Source: an uncultured Prevotella sp.
GTDB lineage: Bacteria; Bacteroidota; Bacteroidia; Bacteroidales; Bacteroidaceae
DNA: 13,723 bases
Direction of reading: 5' to 3'
Assembly: GCA_900546605.1 (NCBI GenBank)
Contig: URDV01000029.1
Span: forward strand, 1-13,723
Numbering within the stretch: position 1 is the first letter of the stretch; each line of letters starts with the position of its first letter. Shown one piece after another: positions 1 to 5,848 of the stretch. The notes beneath the pieces were generated by a model. That model was not told where the DNA came from and ran no database searches. It was given only the letters and a program-made list of their open reading frames with translations. A program made the translations under genes and the position numbers.

Positions 1-57
1 GGCAAACTTACCTGTTAACCCGTTAACTTGTCAACTTGTTTACTAATTCCGCCAACG
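1..57 (-). repeat. Octamer-array intergenic element, copy A
   Basis: Non-coding element read here as its reverse complement. One end is GGCAAACTTACC, the middle is a short run of 8-base units of the type CCYGTYAA or TTGTYAAC, and the other end is GTTTACTAATTCCGCCAACG. It is a perfect 57-base inverted match to 13664-13720 and shares 36 identical bases (22-57) with 701-736 in the same orientation. No gene starts close to its inner end. A possible reading frame running out of it (from 28) begins with the same residues as one running out of copy D, which shows that those residues are repeat sequence and not protein. Confidence 0.85.
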
Positions 58-100
58 TGTATTAACACATTTTTATATAACATATATTTAGGCTTTTATG

Positions 101-259
101 TTGCTTCTCCCATGCTTCTCCTATCATTTCCGTATCGACCCCGTATCAATCCCGTATTGTTTCCGTATTGTTTCCGTATTCCGATACGGGATCAATACGG
201 GATCGATACGGGATCGATACGGGATTGATAGGAGGAGCATAGGAGGAAGATAGGAGGAT
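101..259. repeat. 11-bp tandem units in a 7+7 inverted arrangement (long palindrome)
   Basis: Seven consecutive 11-base units run from 101 to 177 (type ATnnnYCCCGT), then a 5-base centre (178-182), then seven 11-base units from 183 to 259 in the complementary sense (type GATACGGGATC, changing to GATAGGAGGAG outward). Folding 112-171 against 240-181 pairs 51 of 60 positions, and four of the nine mismatches would be G-U pairs in RNA. The outer units are purine/pyrimidine-biased variants of the inner ones. The period is close to one DNA helical turn. A very long hairpin RNA, a protein-binding array, or an inert expanding repeat are all possible. No function is recognised. Confidence 0.85.
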
Positions 260-497
260 GATTCTCTGAAAATGAGTTTTTCTTGAACAGCGCGATTATG
301 GCTAATTACGCTTATTTATGTTTCATTAAGAATCAAATTATCTTATTTTTTCGTCATTTTTACATGATACTACCCTATATTTTGATGTCAAGAACCCTAC
401 TTTTTGATAAGATAAAGTTCTCAACTAAAACTAATTTACGACTTGCAAGTAGCTCAAACTTATGTCATATATCGGGTTGCTTAGCGTAAGTTCCACG
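260..497. other. AT-rich stretch with no supportable gene
   Basis: This stretch lies between the 11-bp array and octamer element B. The only frame (283-489, plus) has no family resemblance, no promoter and an atypical composition, so I do not call it. A 10-base palindrome, ACTTGCAAGT, is at 441-450. No tRNA-like fold, terminator or TAnnTTTG box was seen on either strand. Confidence 0.5.
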
Positions 498-556
498 CGT
501 TGGCAGAATTAGTAAACAAGTTGACAAGTTAACGGTTAACAGGTTAATTTGTCAAG
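498..556 (+). repeat. Octamer-array intergenic element, copy B
   Basis: Begins CGTTGGCAGAATTAGTAAAC and continues with 8-base units (AGTTGACA, AGTTAAC and similar) to about TTTGTCAAG. One unit has lost a base at about 534. Bases 496-533 match the reverse complement of 701-738 with a single mismatch over 38 bases, so B and D form an inverted pair around copy C. Confidence 0.8.
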
Positions 557-599
557 CATTGTAGCTTCTTACCATTCTGACTTTAACATAATAAACCCA

Positions 600-656
600 T
601 TGGCGGAATTTCAGGTTAACAGGTTAACAAGTTGACAGGTTAACAAGTAAGTATGC
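600..656 (+). repeat. Octamer-array intergenic element, copy C
   Basis: Starts TTGGCGGAATTTC, followed by five clean 8-base units, AGGTTAAC, AGGTTAAC, AAGTTGAC, AGGTTAAC, AAGTAAGT, and ends GTATGC. The same framework as the other copies, but the first unit follows AATTTC instead of AATTAGTAAAC. Its first two units match those of copy D, which suggests a common ancestor for C and the left half of D. Confidence 0.8.
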
Positions 657-676
657 TTTACACCACTTATTAACCT

Positions 677-736
677 GTTGGCGGAATTTCAGGTTAACGG
701 GTTAACTTGTCAACTTGTTTACTAATTCCGCCAACG
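677..736. repeat. Octamer-array intergenic element, copy D (palindromic composite)
   Basis: Has exact 12-base terminal inverted repeats, GTTGGCGGAATT at 677-688 and AATTCCGCCAAC at 724-735. The left half reads in the C orientation (AGGTTAAC, GGGTTAAC) and the right half in the A orientation (TTGTCAAC, TTGTTTAC), so it looks like two oppositely oriented copies joined at a self-complementary GTTAAC. It lies 39 bases upstream of the start codon at 776. Confidence 0.85.
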
Positions 737-775
737 CGTTCCACATTACTTATTCATATTAATACACTTAACAAA

Positions 776-1051
776 ATGATTAGATTAAACTGTTTTTTCA
801 AAGCCAACGAGGGTAAATATGACGAAGCACTGCAAGCCGCCATTGCCCTGACTGCTGCCTCACTTAAGGACGAGGGTAACATTGCTTACGACACTTTTGA
901 AAGTGCTACTCGTCCTGACATTTTCATGATTTGCGAAACCTGGCAAGACGATGCTTCACTTAAAAAGCACATGGCTGCCGACCACTTTAAACTCTATGTG
1001 GGTCAACTCGAAACGTTGGGTAGTCTCAAACTTGAACAATTTGAGTTCTAA
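776..1051 (+). CDS. Putative quinol monooxygenase, ABM (YgiN-like) family, 91 aa
   Basis: A small single-domain antibiotic-biosynthesis-monooxygenase fold protein. Such proteins form dimeric ferredoxin-like barrels, and some oxidise quinols or related aromatics without a cofactor. The family signature is visible: a conserved E-T-W at residues 54-56, followed by a charged stretch and H65...H70-F (HMAADHF), in the usual position before a C-terminal beta strand (LEQFEF). The length of 91 residues is normal for the family. The start is set at ATG 776: the frame stays open to 707, but the extra 23 residues are translated octamer repeat (copy D) and have no relation to the family. It is the only plus-strand gene and is monocistronic, facing tyrS. 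No clear TAnnTTTG box precedes it. The family call is fairly secure; the substrate is unknown. Confidence 0.8.
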   Translation: MIRLNCFFKANEGKYDEALQAAIALTAASLKDEGNIAYDTFESATRPDIFMICETWQDDASLKKHMAADHFKLYVGQLETLGSLKLEQFEF

Positions 1052-1071
1052 ACCTACTACCTAAACAGAAC

Positions 1072-1111
1072 AAGCCCCATTCACCATGTATGAGCATAGT
1101 GAATGGGGCTT
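1072..1111. terminator. Bidirectional intrinsic terminator
   Basis: A perfect 13-base stem, AAGCCCCATTCAC (1072-1084) with GTGAATGGGGCTT (1099-1111), and a 14-base loop that can close a further 3-base stem. It lies between two convergent genes, 20 bases after the monooxygenase stop and about 21 bases beyond the tyrS stop. The GC-rich base and the T-containing flank on the plus strand fit termination, probably serving both directions. Confidence 0.85.
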
Positions 1112-1132
1112 TGCTTTGTTATGCCCTGATTA

Positions 1133-2428
1133 TTATTTTACAATAATGAGGAAGTAGTTCTTCTTACCACGCTGCACAAGCAAATACTTGCCGTCGATTA
1201 AATCGTCAGCCGTAATTTCTTGATCAAAAGCAGCGAGCTTTTCTTTATTCAAACTTACGCCACCACCTTGTGTGAGTTTACGCATTTCGCCCTTTGAGGC
1301 AAAGCACTTCGTGGTTTCAGCAAATAGGTCAACGGCCTTAACACCCAGGGCTTGATCTTTTGACACCTCAAATTGGGGTACACCATCAAACACACTGAGC
1401 AACGTAGCCTCGTCCAACTTCAACAAGCTATCTTTTGTAGCTTTGCCAAATAGTATGTTTGAGGCTTCAAGTGCCATTTCATAATCCTCACGGCTATGTA
1501 CCATGCAAGTTACCTCCTCGCCCAACTTCTTCTGCAACAAGCGGCGACCTGGGTCGGCACGATGTTCTGCTATGAGCGATTCAATCTCTTCATGTCCCAA
1601 CGAGGTGAATATCTTAATGTAGCGTTCAGCCTCTTCATCACCCACGTTGAGCCAGAACTGATAGAACTTGTAAGGAGTGGTGTAACGGCGGTCAAGCCAC
1701 ACGTTGCCTTGCTCTGTCTTGCCAAACTTCTTTCCGTCGGCCTTAGTAATGAGCGGACAAGTAAGGGCATAAGCATCTGCCTCGGCACCTAATGTGCGAC
1801 GAATGAGTTCTGTACCTGTTGTGATGTTACCCCACTGGTCAGAACCACCCATTTGCAATTTGCAGTTTTTGGTTTCATACAAGTGCAAAAAGTCATAACC
1901 TTGTAGCAACTGGTAGGTAAATTCAGTAAATGAGAGTCCATCACGTGCCTCACCATTCAAACGCTTCTTTACACTATCCTTGGCCATCATGTAGTTGACG
2001 GTGATGTGCTTACCAATGTCACGTGCAAAGTCAAGGAAGGTAAAGTCCTTCATCCAGTCATAGTTATTCACCAACTCTGCTGCGTTAGGAGCATCTGAGT
2101 CGAAGTCAAGGAAGTGAGCCAACTGCTTTTTAATGCAAGCTACATTATGGCGTAAAGTTTCCTCAGTGAGCAAATTGCGCTCTGCGCTCTTGCCCGATGG
2201 GTCACCTATCATACCCGTAGCACCACCCACAAGTGCTAATGGCTTATGGCCCGCACGCTGAAAGTGACGGAGCATCATTACCGAGCAAAGGTGTCCTATG
2301 TGCAGAGAATCTGCCGTTGGGTCTATGCCTACATATGCTGTAGTCATGCCCTTTTCAAGCAATTCTTCTGTGCCCGGCATCATTTGGTGCAGCATGCCGC
2401 GCCATTTAAGTTCTTCTACAAAATTCAT
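1133..2428 (-). CDS. tyrS: Tyrosyl-tRNA synthetase
   Basis: Class I aminoacyl-tRNA synthetase that charges tRNA-Tyr in the cytoplasm. The 431 residues are the usual bacterial length. HIGH is at 43-46 within the nucleotide-binding fold, the tyrosine-pocket region GGSDQWGN is at 194-201, and the class I second signature is present as KFGKT at 234-238, the form usual for TyrRS. An S4-type RNA-binding domain occupies about residues 365-428 (MRKLTQGGGVSLN onward) and binds the tRNA. The start at 2428 gives the family N-terminus (MNFVEELKWRGML) and is preceded by its own promoter box. It faces the monooxygenase gene across a terminator and lies downstream of the lipoprotein pair on the same strand, but is separated from it by 108 bases. 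Confidence 0.97.
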   Translation of the reverse strand: MNFVEELKWRGMLHQMMPGTEELLEKGMTTAYVGIDPTADSLHIGHLCSVMMLRHFQRAGHKPLALVGGATGMIGDPSGKSAERNLLTEETLRHNVACIKKQLAHFLDFDSDAPNAAELVNNYDWMKDFTFLDFARDIGKHITVNYMMAKDSVKKRLNGEARDGLSFTEFTYQLLQGYDFLHLYETKNCKLQMGGSDQWGNITTGTELIRRTLGAEADAYALTCPLITKADGKKFGKTEQGNVWLDRRYTTPYKFYQFWLNVGDEEAERYIKIFTSLGHEEIESLIAEHRADPGRRLLQKKLGEEVTCMVHSREDYEMALEASNILFGKATKDSLLKLDEATLLSVFDGVPQFEVSKDQALGVKAVDLFAETTKCFASKGEMRKLTQGGGVSLNKEKLAAFDQEITADDLIDGKYLLVQRGKKNYFLIIVK

Positions 2429-2462
2429 TGTATGTCGTCGTTAATATTTGTATTCTTTGGGG

Positions 2463-2470
2463 CAAAGTTA
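2463..2470 (-). promoter_or_regulatory. Bacteroidetes -7 box for tyrS (TAACTTTG)
   Basis: The minus-strand sequence TAACTTTG is an exact TAnnTTTG match and sits about 35 bases upstream of the tyrS start codon. The upstream TTG-type element at the usual 19-21 base spacing is not clear; a TTG lies 14 bases away. Confidence 0.6.
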
Positions 2471-2536
2471 CGAAATAAAAATGGCAACTAAGGCAGTAGC
2501 TTTAGGTATTAAGAAACCTACATGGTGTATTTGCGC

Positions 2537-3127
2537 TTATTCGTGCTGCACCGAGGGTTTATTTTCATTCATCACCATGCCCAAAGCCTTTATTTCATTA
2601 ACATCTAAAAAGTCGGTCACATATTGCCCTTTATGAAAATACAAATATATCCCTTCTATTTCTTCATAGTTTTTACCACATAATTCGCTGTAAAACCTCG
2701 AACAATACTCTCCCATATTCTCTGTGTTGTAATAATTTGTATTCACCACAAACATGGGGCATTGATATTGGCTAAGCGGAAAAACAGCATCGTAAGTGCA
2801 TGATATAACACACACATCAAAACCTATTGAGCGGCATAACTTTATCAATGCATTGGGCTTTACGCGTTTTTCGCTCGGACAAGTTGACATAAATTCATAC
2901 ACTATAACATCACCTTTGTGCTTTAAGTATTCACGCACTTGAGCAGCGGTTACTTGATACATGTTCCCGTCACGCGTTACACTATCCATAGCCACCTTTA
3001 AAGGCTTAACATGCATTTTCTCTGCACTTGACAATTCTGTGATGCCTGATTGGTTCACTCTTACACATGACGAACTAAATGCCCAAAGTGACAATAATAA
3101 TGGTATGCTTTTAATGATTGTTTTCAT
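2537..3127 (-). CDS. Lipoprotein with thioredoxin-like layout, function unknown (196 aa)
   Basis: Not assigned to a named family. Residues 1-20 form a lipoprotein signal peptide (MKTIIK, hydrophobic LLLSLWAF, then SSSC) with the lipidated cysteine at 21, so export to the periplasmic face or outer membrane is expected. The pattern of residues 71-110 (KGDVIVYEFMSTCPSE..., then a helix, then FDVCVISC) resembles the beta-alpha-beta start of thioredoxin/AhpC-like folds, with STCPS (81-85) at the place of the usual WCxxC motif. That comparison is inference, and the redox motif is incomplete. Seven further cysteines (83, 98, 106, 110, 123, 142, 150) are notable. The start is ATG at 3127; a TTG two codons earlier is open but less likely. 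It overlaps the upstream lipoprotein gene by 17 bases, implying coupled translation. Confidence 0.75.
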   Translation of the reverse strand: MKTIIKSIPLLLSLWAFSSSCVRVNQSGITELSSAEKMHVKPLKVAMDSVTRDGNMYQVTAAQVREYLKHKGDVIVYEFMSTCPSEKRVKPNALIKLCRSIGFDVCVISCTYDAVFPLSQYQCPMFVVNTNYYNTENMGEYCSRFYSELCGKNYEEIEGIYLYFHKGQYVTDFLDVNEIKALGMVMNENKPSVQHE

Positions 3128-3719
3128 ATTCAATATCTATACTATATCCACCAAATTTTCCCAAAGTTTTATTATATGGGTATGAACCTTTTTTTATAAG
3201 CAGTTCTTTTGTTGGGTCAGATTCTAAAGGTTGCTCTATTTCCTCATTTATTACTAAAGCAGGCATTGTTTTTTCCGACAAGCCTTGACTCTCAGGTGTA
3301 TTTTTTAGGTAAATGTTTATTTTTCCATTTCCTATAGAATCAATCTTACACATAGAATATGCATAATCCTTACATCCATTGACATACGAACTGATTCTTG
3401 AGCTACTTGATGGAGCAACTCTAACTTCGCAAATACTAAATCCCTTTATGCAATGGGGCCTACGATACAATCGTAGTATTATATCTAATTTACCATCATC
3501 TCTCGTAACTAAATGATGTATACTATCTTCTCCAACTGTGTTTCGTGCTGATATGGTATAAAGGCTATGTGCATTCTGTGCAAAGCCTATACGATGAACA
3601 GCCTCTTCTATTTCGTCTGTTGACATAGAAATAGAAGATTCCTGTTGACATGATGTAATACTGAGTAATGCCACTGAAGAGAACAAGCCTCCTCCCAAAA
3701 TTAAAGTTTTTAGTTTCAT
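3111..3719 (-). CDS. Lipoprotein of unknown family (202 aa)
   Basis: Not recognised. A clear signal peptide (MKLKTLILGGGLFSSVALLS) is followed by the lipobox ITSC with the lipidated cysteine at residue 24. The mature part is polar, with a beta-rich pattern (KLDIILRLYRR, FSICEVRVAPSSSS, KINIYLKN), four cysteines (90, 97, 116, 124) that could form two disulfides, and an acidic C-terminus. No enzymatic motif is visible. ATG 3719 is chosen over an in-frame TTG two codons upstream. It is the first gene of a two-lipoprotein operon (17-base overlap with the next gene), driven by the promoter at 3742-3772. It lies just beyond the 3' end of a LytTR regulator gene on the same strand, so regulation by that system is plausible but untested. 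Confidence 0.75.
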   Translation of the reverse strand: MKLKTLILGGGLFSSVALLSITSCQQESSISMSTDEIEEAVHRIGFAQNAHSLYTISARNTVGEDSIHHLVTRDDGKLDIILRLYRRPHCIKGFSICEVRVAPSSSSRISSYVNGCKDYAYSMCKIDSIGNGKINIYLKNTPESQGLSEKTMPALVINEEIEQPLESDPTKELLIKKGSYPYNKTLGKFGGYSIDIEYENNH

Positions 3720-3741
3720 TTCCAAATGTTTTAAATCACTG

Positions 3742-3772
3742 CAAAATTATATTTTTCGTTTTTCCACCACAA
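3742..3772 (-). promoter_or_regulatory. Bacteroidetes promoter for the lipoprotein operon
   Basis: On the minus strand, TTG (3772-3770), a 20-base spacer and TAATTTTG (3749-3742) match the Bacteroidetes primary sigma pattern TTTG-N19-21-TAnnTTTG. The -7 box ends 23 bases before ATG 3719, leaving a short leader. This is the best-formed promoter in the window. Confidence 0.7.
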
Positions 3773-3833
3773 GAGCAATCGGATGAATAGGCATATTTAA
3801 AGGATGAAACCTACTAAAAGAAGAATAAAGTCA

Positions 3834-3970
3834 AGTAGGTATTCAAAATTAGTTGATATAAATGGGTGCAGTATTTTGTTCTTCAACCTCTGTTTCTGGG
3901 CGAAAGAGTGCGCCAAGGCCTATCGACTAAATCTGAACACGATTATATCAACTAAATTTGAATACCTACT
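3834..3970. mobile_element. MITE-like element, copy 1 (137 bp)
   Basis: A non-coding element with 28-base terminal inverted repeats differing at one position (outer ends AGTAGGTATT... and ...AATACCTACT). The interior has a small hairpin-forming segment, GGGCGAAAGAGTGCGCC. It is the same element as 9376-9479 but carries 34 extra bases (3867-3900) that begin and end next to GGG. It encodes no transposase. Its right end runs into the response-regulator gene and supplies the last two bases of the final codon plus the TAG stop. No target-site duplication is visible. An ACCTACT at 3809-3815 repeats the element's end sequence and may be a remnant. The transposase family is unknown. Confidence 0.75.
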
Positions 3971-4721
3971 GGTCTAACCATCTATGCAATAATGGAGTAC
4001 GCTCTTTACTTACAATAATATTGCAGTCATCACACCCATCAAGCACAACACGCATCTTACCACTAAAATTGAACTTAACATGTTTTATTGCTTGTATATT
4101 GGCTAAATATTGGCGATTCAAACGAAAAAATTGGTTAGGGTCTAGTTGCTCTTCAAGTTCAATTATGCTTTTCTGCAATACATATGATTTGCCTGATCGA
4201 GTATGAGCCATCGTCACTCCTTTATCTACATGAATATAAACAATGTCTTTTACTGGCAACAAAACCCATTCGTCTTTAGCAATAACTATGAGTCGTTGCC
4301 GATAAGGACATATTTTATACAAATTTTCTTTTATTAGTTTTTCCCTATGCTCAAAATTCTCCATAAGTTTTTCCACCTTATGAAGAGTTCTGAACAAAGT
4401 TTCACCTTCTATGGGTTTAAGGAGGTAATCAATGCCATTACACTTAAATGCTTGAAGGGCATATTCATCATAAGCCGTTGTAAATACTACCAATGCCTGA
4501 GGATGAACCATACTAAATGCATCAAATACACTTCCATCTTGCAGTCGTATATCAGCAAATATTATGTCATAATTATTGTTTGTTTGCAATGTCTTTACCA
4601 CATCTACAATACTGCATAACGGACCTTCAATCTTCATGTTTGCATCATAATCTCCAAGTAATCTTTTCAAACGCGATGCACTTATTGGCTCGTCTTCAAT
4701 TATAAGGACTCGTTGTATCAT
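3966..4721 (-). CDS. LytTR-family response regulator (251 aa)
   Basis: DNA-binding response regulator of the LytR/AlgR type. The receiver domain covers about residues 3-120, with the acidic pocket E9-D10, phospho-acceptor D57 (FADIRL), T81 and K102 followed by P. The LytTR DNA-binding domain covers about 142-247, with the usual VYIHVDKG, a K-S-L/I-E segment and FFRLNRQYLANI. The start overlaps the stop of the kinase gene as ATGA, so the two are translationally coupled. The length is normal. The final Q codon is partly, and the stop codon entirely, made of the MITE terminus, so the native C-terminus may have been trimmed or altered by a residue or a few. Likely targets include its own operon or the nearby lipoprotein operon, but no binding site is demonstrated. 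Confidence 0.92.
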   Translation of the reverse strand: MIQRVLIIEDEPISASRLKRLLGDYDANMKIEGPLCSIVDVVKTLQTNNNYDIIFADIRLQDGSVFDAFSMVHPQALVVFTTAYDEYALQAFKCNGIDYLLKPIEGETLFRTLHKVEKLMENFEHREKLIKENLYKICPYRQRLIVIAKDEWVLLPVKDIVYIHVDKGVTMAHTRSGKSYVLQKSIIELEEQLDPNQFFRLNRQYLANIQAIKHVKFNFSGKMRVVLDGCDDCNIIVSKERTPLLHRWLDQ

Positions 4722-5725
4722 TTTATAATAGGTAGTTTTATTTCAAATAATTCATCTGTTTGACTTATTTCAGGAGAGAATTTGCATAACAATAAATATA
4801 TCTCTTTTAAATTTGATAAGCCAATCCCCATTGATTCTATTAAATTTCTTCCTCCATTTATACATAAGGAATTCTGTACAAGAATATTGTTCTTACTTTT
4901 TGTTATATAGATGTTGAGACATTCCTTTTTTTGGGGCATGTTATGCTTAATTGCATTTTCCACAGCTATCTGCAAACTCATTGATGGTAAATAACCCCTA
5001 CATTCTTTTACTTCATCAGAAACCATGAGATATATACTATTTGAAAAACGACATTTAATCAATTCAACATAGTCATAAATAAAATTTACAGATTCACAAA
5101 CAGATGTAACATCCTTCTTATTGTGCAATATATAGCGATAAACTTTGGCCAAACGAAGGGTAAAAGTTTCTGCCTGTGCTGGTTTTGTTACGATTAATTC
5201 GCTTAAAATACTTAAACTATTAAAAAGGAAATGAGGATCAAATTGCATATTCAATAGTTGCTTACGCAACCTTACTTTTTCCTCCATTATATTTACAATA
5301 ATATGATTACAACGTATAACAAGTAATACCATTGATACGGACGTTGCAACTAAAGTAAAATAGTATAGATCCTTAAAAAAGTTTCCTTCATATATTGTAA
5401 TTTTTAATAACAATAGAGCATAACCAAAAATTGTTACTATAGCAAAATTTATAAGTATCGTAAAAACGCAAACTTTTGCCATAAATAAGTGATTTGACTG
5501 AAAATGCTGTTTACAATCAGTACGGCTGATAAAATAATCAATACTTGTACAAACAAAGCCAAAGAGACAACAAAGAAATCCATCTATTAGTAAAAACGAC
5601 CAATTTAGTTGATGAAAAAAATATAAGCCAAACTCTACATAATCTATCAAAAGCCATGCTACATCATAAAGAATAAAGGTGCTAACCACGCATATAAACC
5701 ACGTTAATAACAAATGTTTAAGCAT
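4718..5725 (-). CDS. LytS-type sensor histidine kinase (335 aa)
   Basis: Membrane kinase of the His_kinase (PF06580) type that partners LytTR regulators. The N-terminal 140 residues hold about four hydrophobic segments (roughly 5-28, 40-65, 83-108, 120-138) with no recognisable extracellular sensor domain. A short linker helix leads to the phospho-acceptor H165 in DPHFLFN. The ATPase part shows N257 in the N box (VENAIKHN) and a G box, GIGLSN, at 300-305. It is the first gene of the kinase/regulator operon and overlaps the next by four bases. Base composition is markedly AT-rich compared with tyrS and uvrA. The signal sensed is unknown. Confidence 0.9.
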   Translation of the reverse strand: MLKHLLLTWFICVVSTFILYDVAWLLIDYVEFGLYFFHQLNWSFLLIDGFLCCLFGFVCTSIDYFISRTDCKQHFQSNHLFMAKVCVFTILINFAIVTIFGYALLLLKITIYEGNFFKDLYYFTLVATSVSMVLLVIRCNHIIVNIMEEKVRLRKQLLNMQFDPHFLFNSLSILSELIVTKPAQAETFTLRLAKVYRYILHNKKDVTSVCESVNFIYDYVELIKCRFSNSIYLMVSDEVKECRGYLPSMSLQIAVENAIKHNMPQKKECLNIYITKSKNNILVQNSLCINGGRNLIESMGIGLSNLKEIYLLLCKFSPEISQTDELFEIKLPIIK

Positions 5726-5733
5726 ATTTTTAC

Positions 5734-5745
5734 GATAAATTTATC
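5734..5745. promoter_or_regulatory. 12-base perfect palindrome upstream of the kinase gene
   Basis: GATAAATTTATC lies 8 bases before the kinase start codon. On the minus strand it contains TAAATTTA, one base away from a TAnnTTTG box. It could be an operator over the start region or a chance AT-rich palindrome. Confidence 0.3.
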
Positions 5746-5764
5746 TAATAAATTTCACATTTTG

Positions 5765-5818
5765 AGCACTCAATGTGAATGCAACTCGAAATAATCAAGT
5801 TCAATAACATTGAGTGCT
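5765..5818. terminator. Large inverted repeat between pgpH and the kinase operon
   Basis: AGCACTCAATGT (5765-5776) and ACATTGAGTGCT (5807-5818) form a perfect 12-base stem around a 30-base loop, which itself contains an AACT/AGTT inner pairing. It lies 30 bases after the pgpH stop and upstream of the kinase start. Neither strand has a long T run afterwards (only TTTT on the plus strand), so it may be a factor-assisted terminator, an attenuator for the kinase operon or an mRNA end stabiliser. Confidence 0.45.
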
Positions 5819-5848
5819 TTTAATGCATCTACTTAAAGTTCTCTCCCA

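Noticed and set aside
28..228. Plus-strand open frame of 66 codons
   Set aside because: It translates octamer copy A and then the 11-base array; its first residues recur in the frame leading into the gene at 776 because both are repeat DNA.
283..489. Plus-strand open frame of 68 codons
   Set aside because: No promoter, no recognisable motif, AT-rich random-looking composition; lies between repeats.
707..775. N-terminal extension of the monooxygenase
   Set aside because: Encoded by octamer copy D; the family domain begins at the ATG at 776.
1570..1788. Open frames overlapping tyrS on both strands
   Set aside because: Shadows of the tyrS coding sequence with no independent support.
3128..3133. 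TTG start for the second lipoprotein
   Set aside because: An ATG two codons later gives a normal lipoprotein signal start; the same reasoning applies to TTG 3725 for the first lipoprotein.
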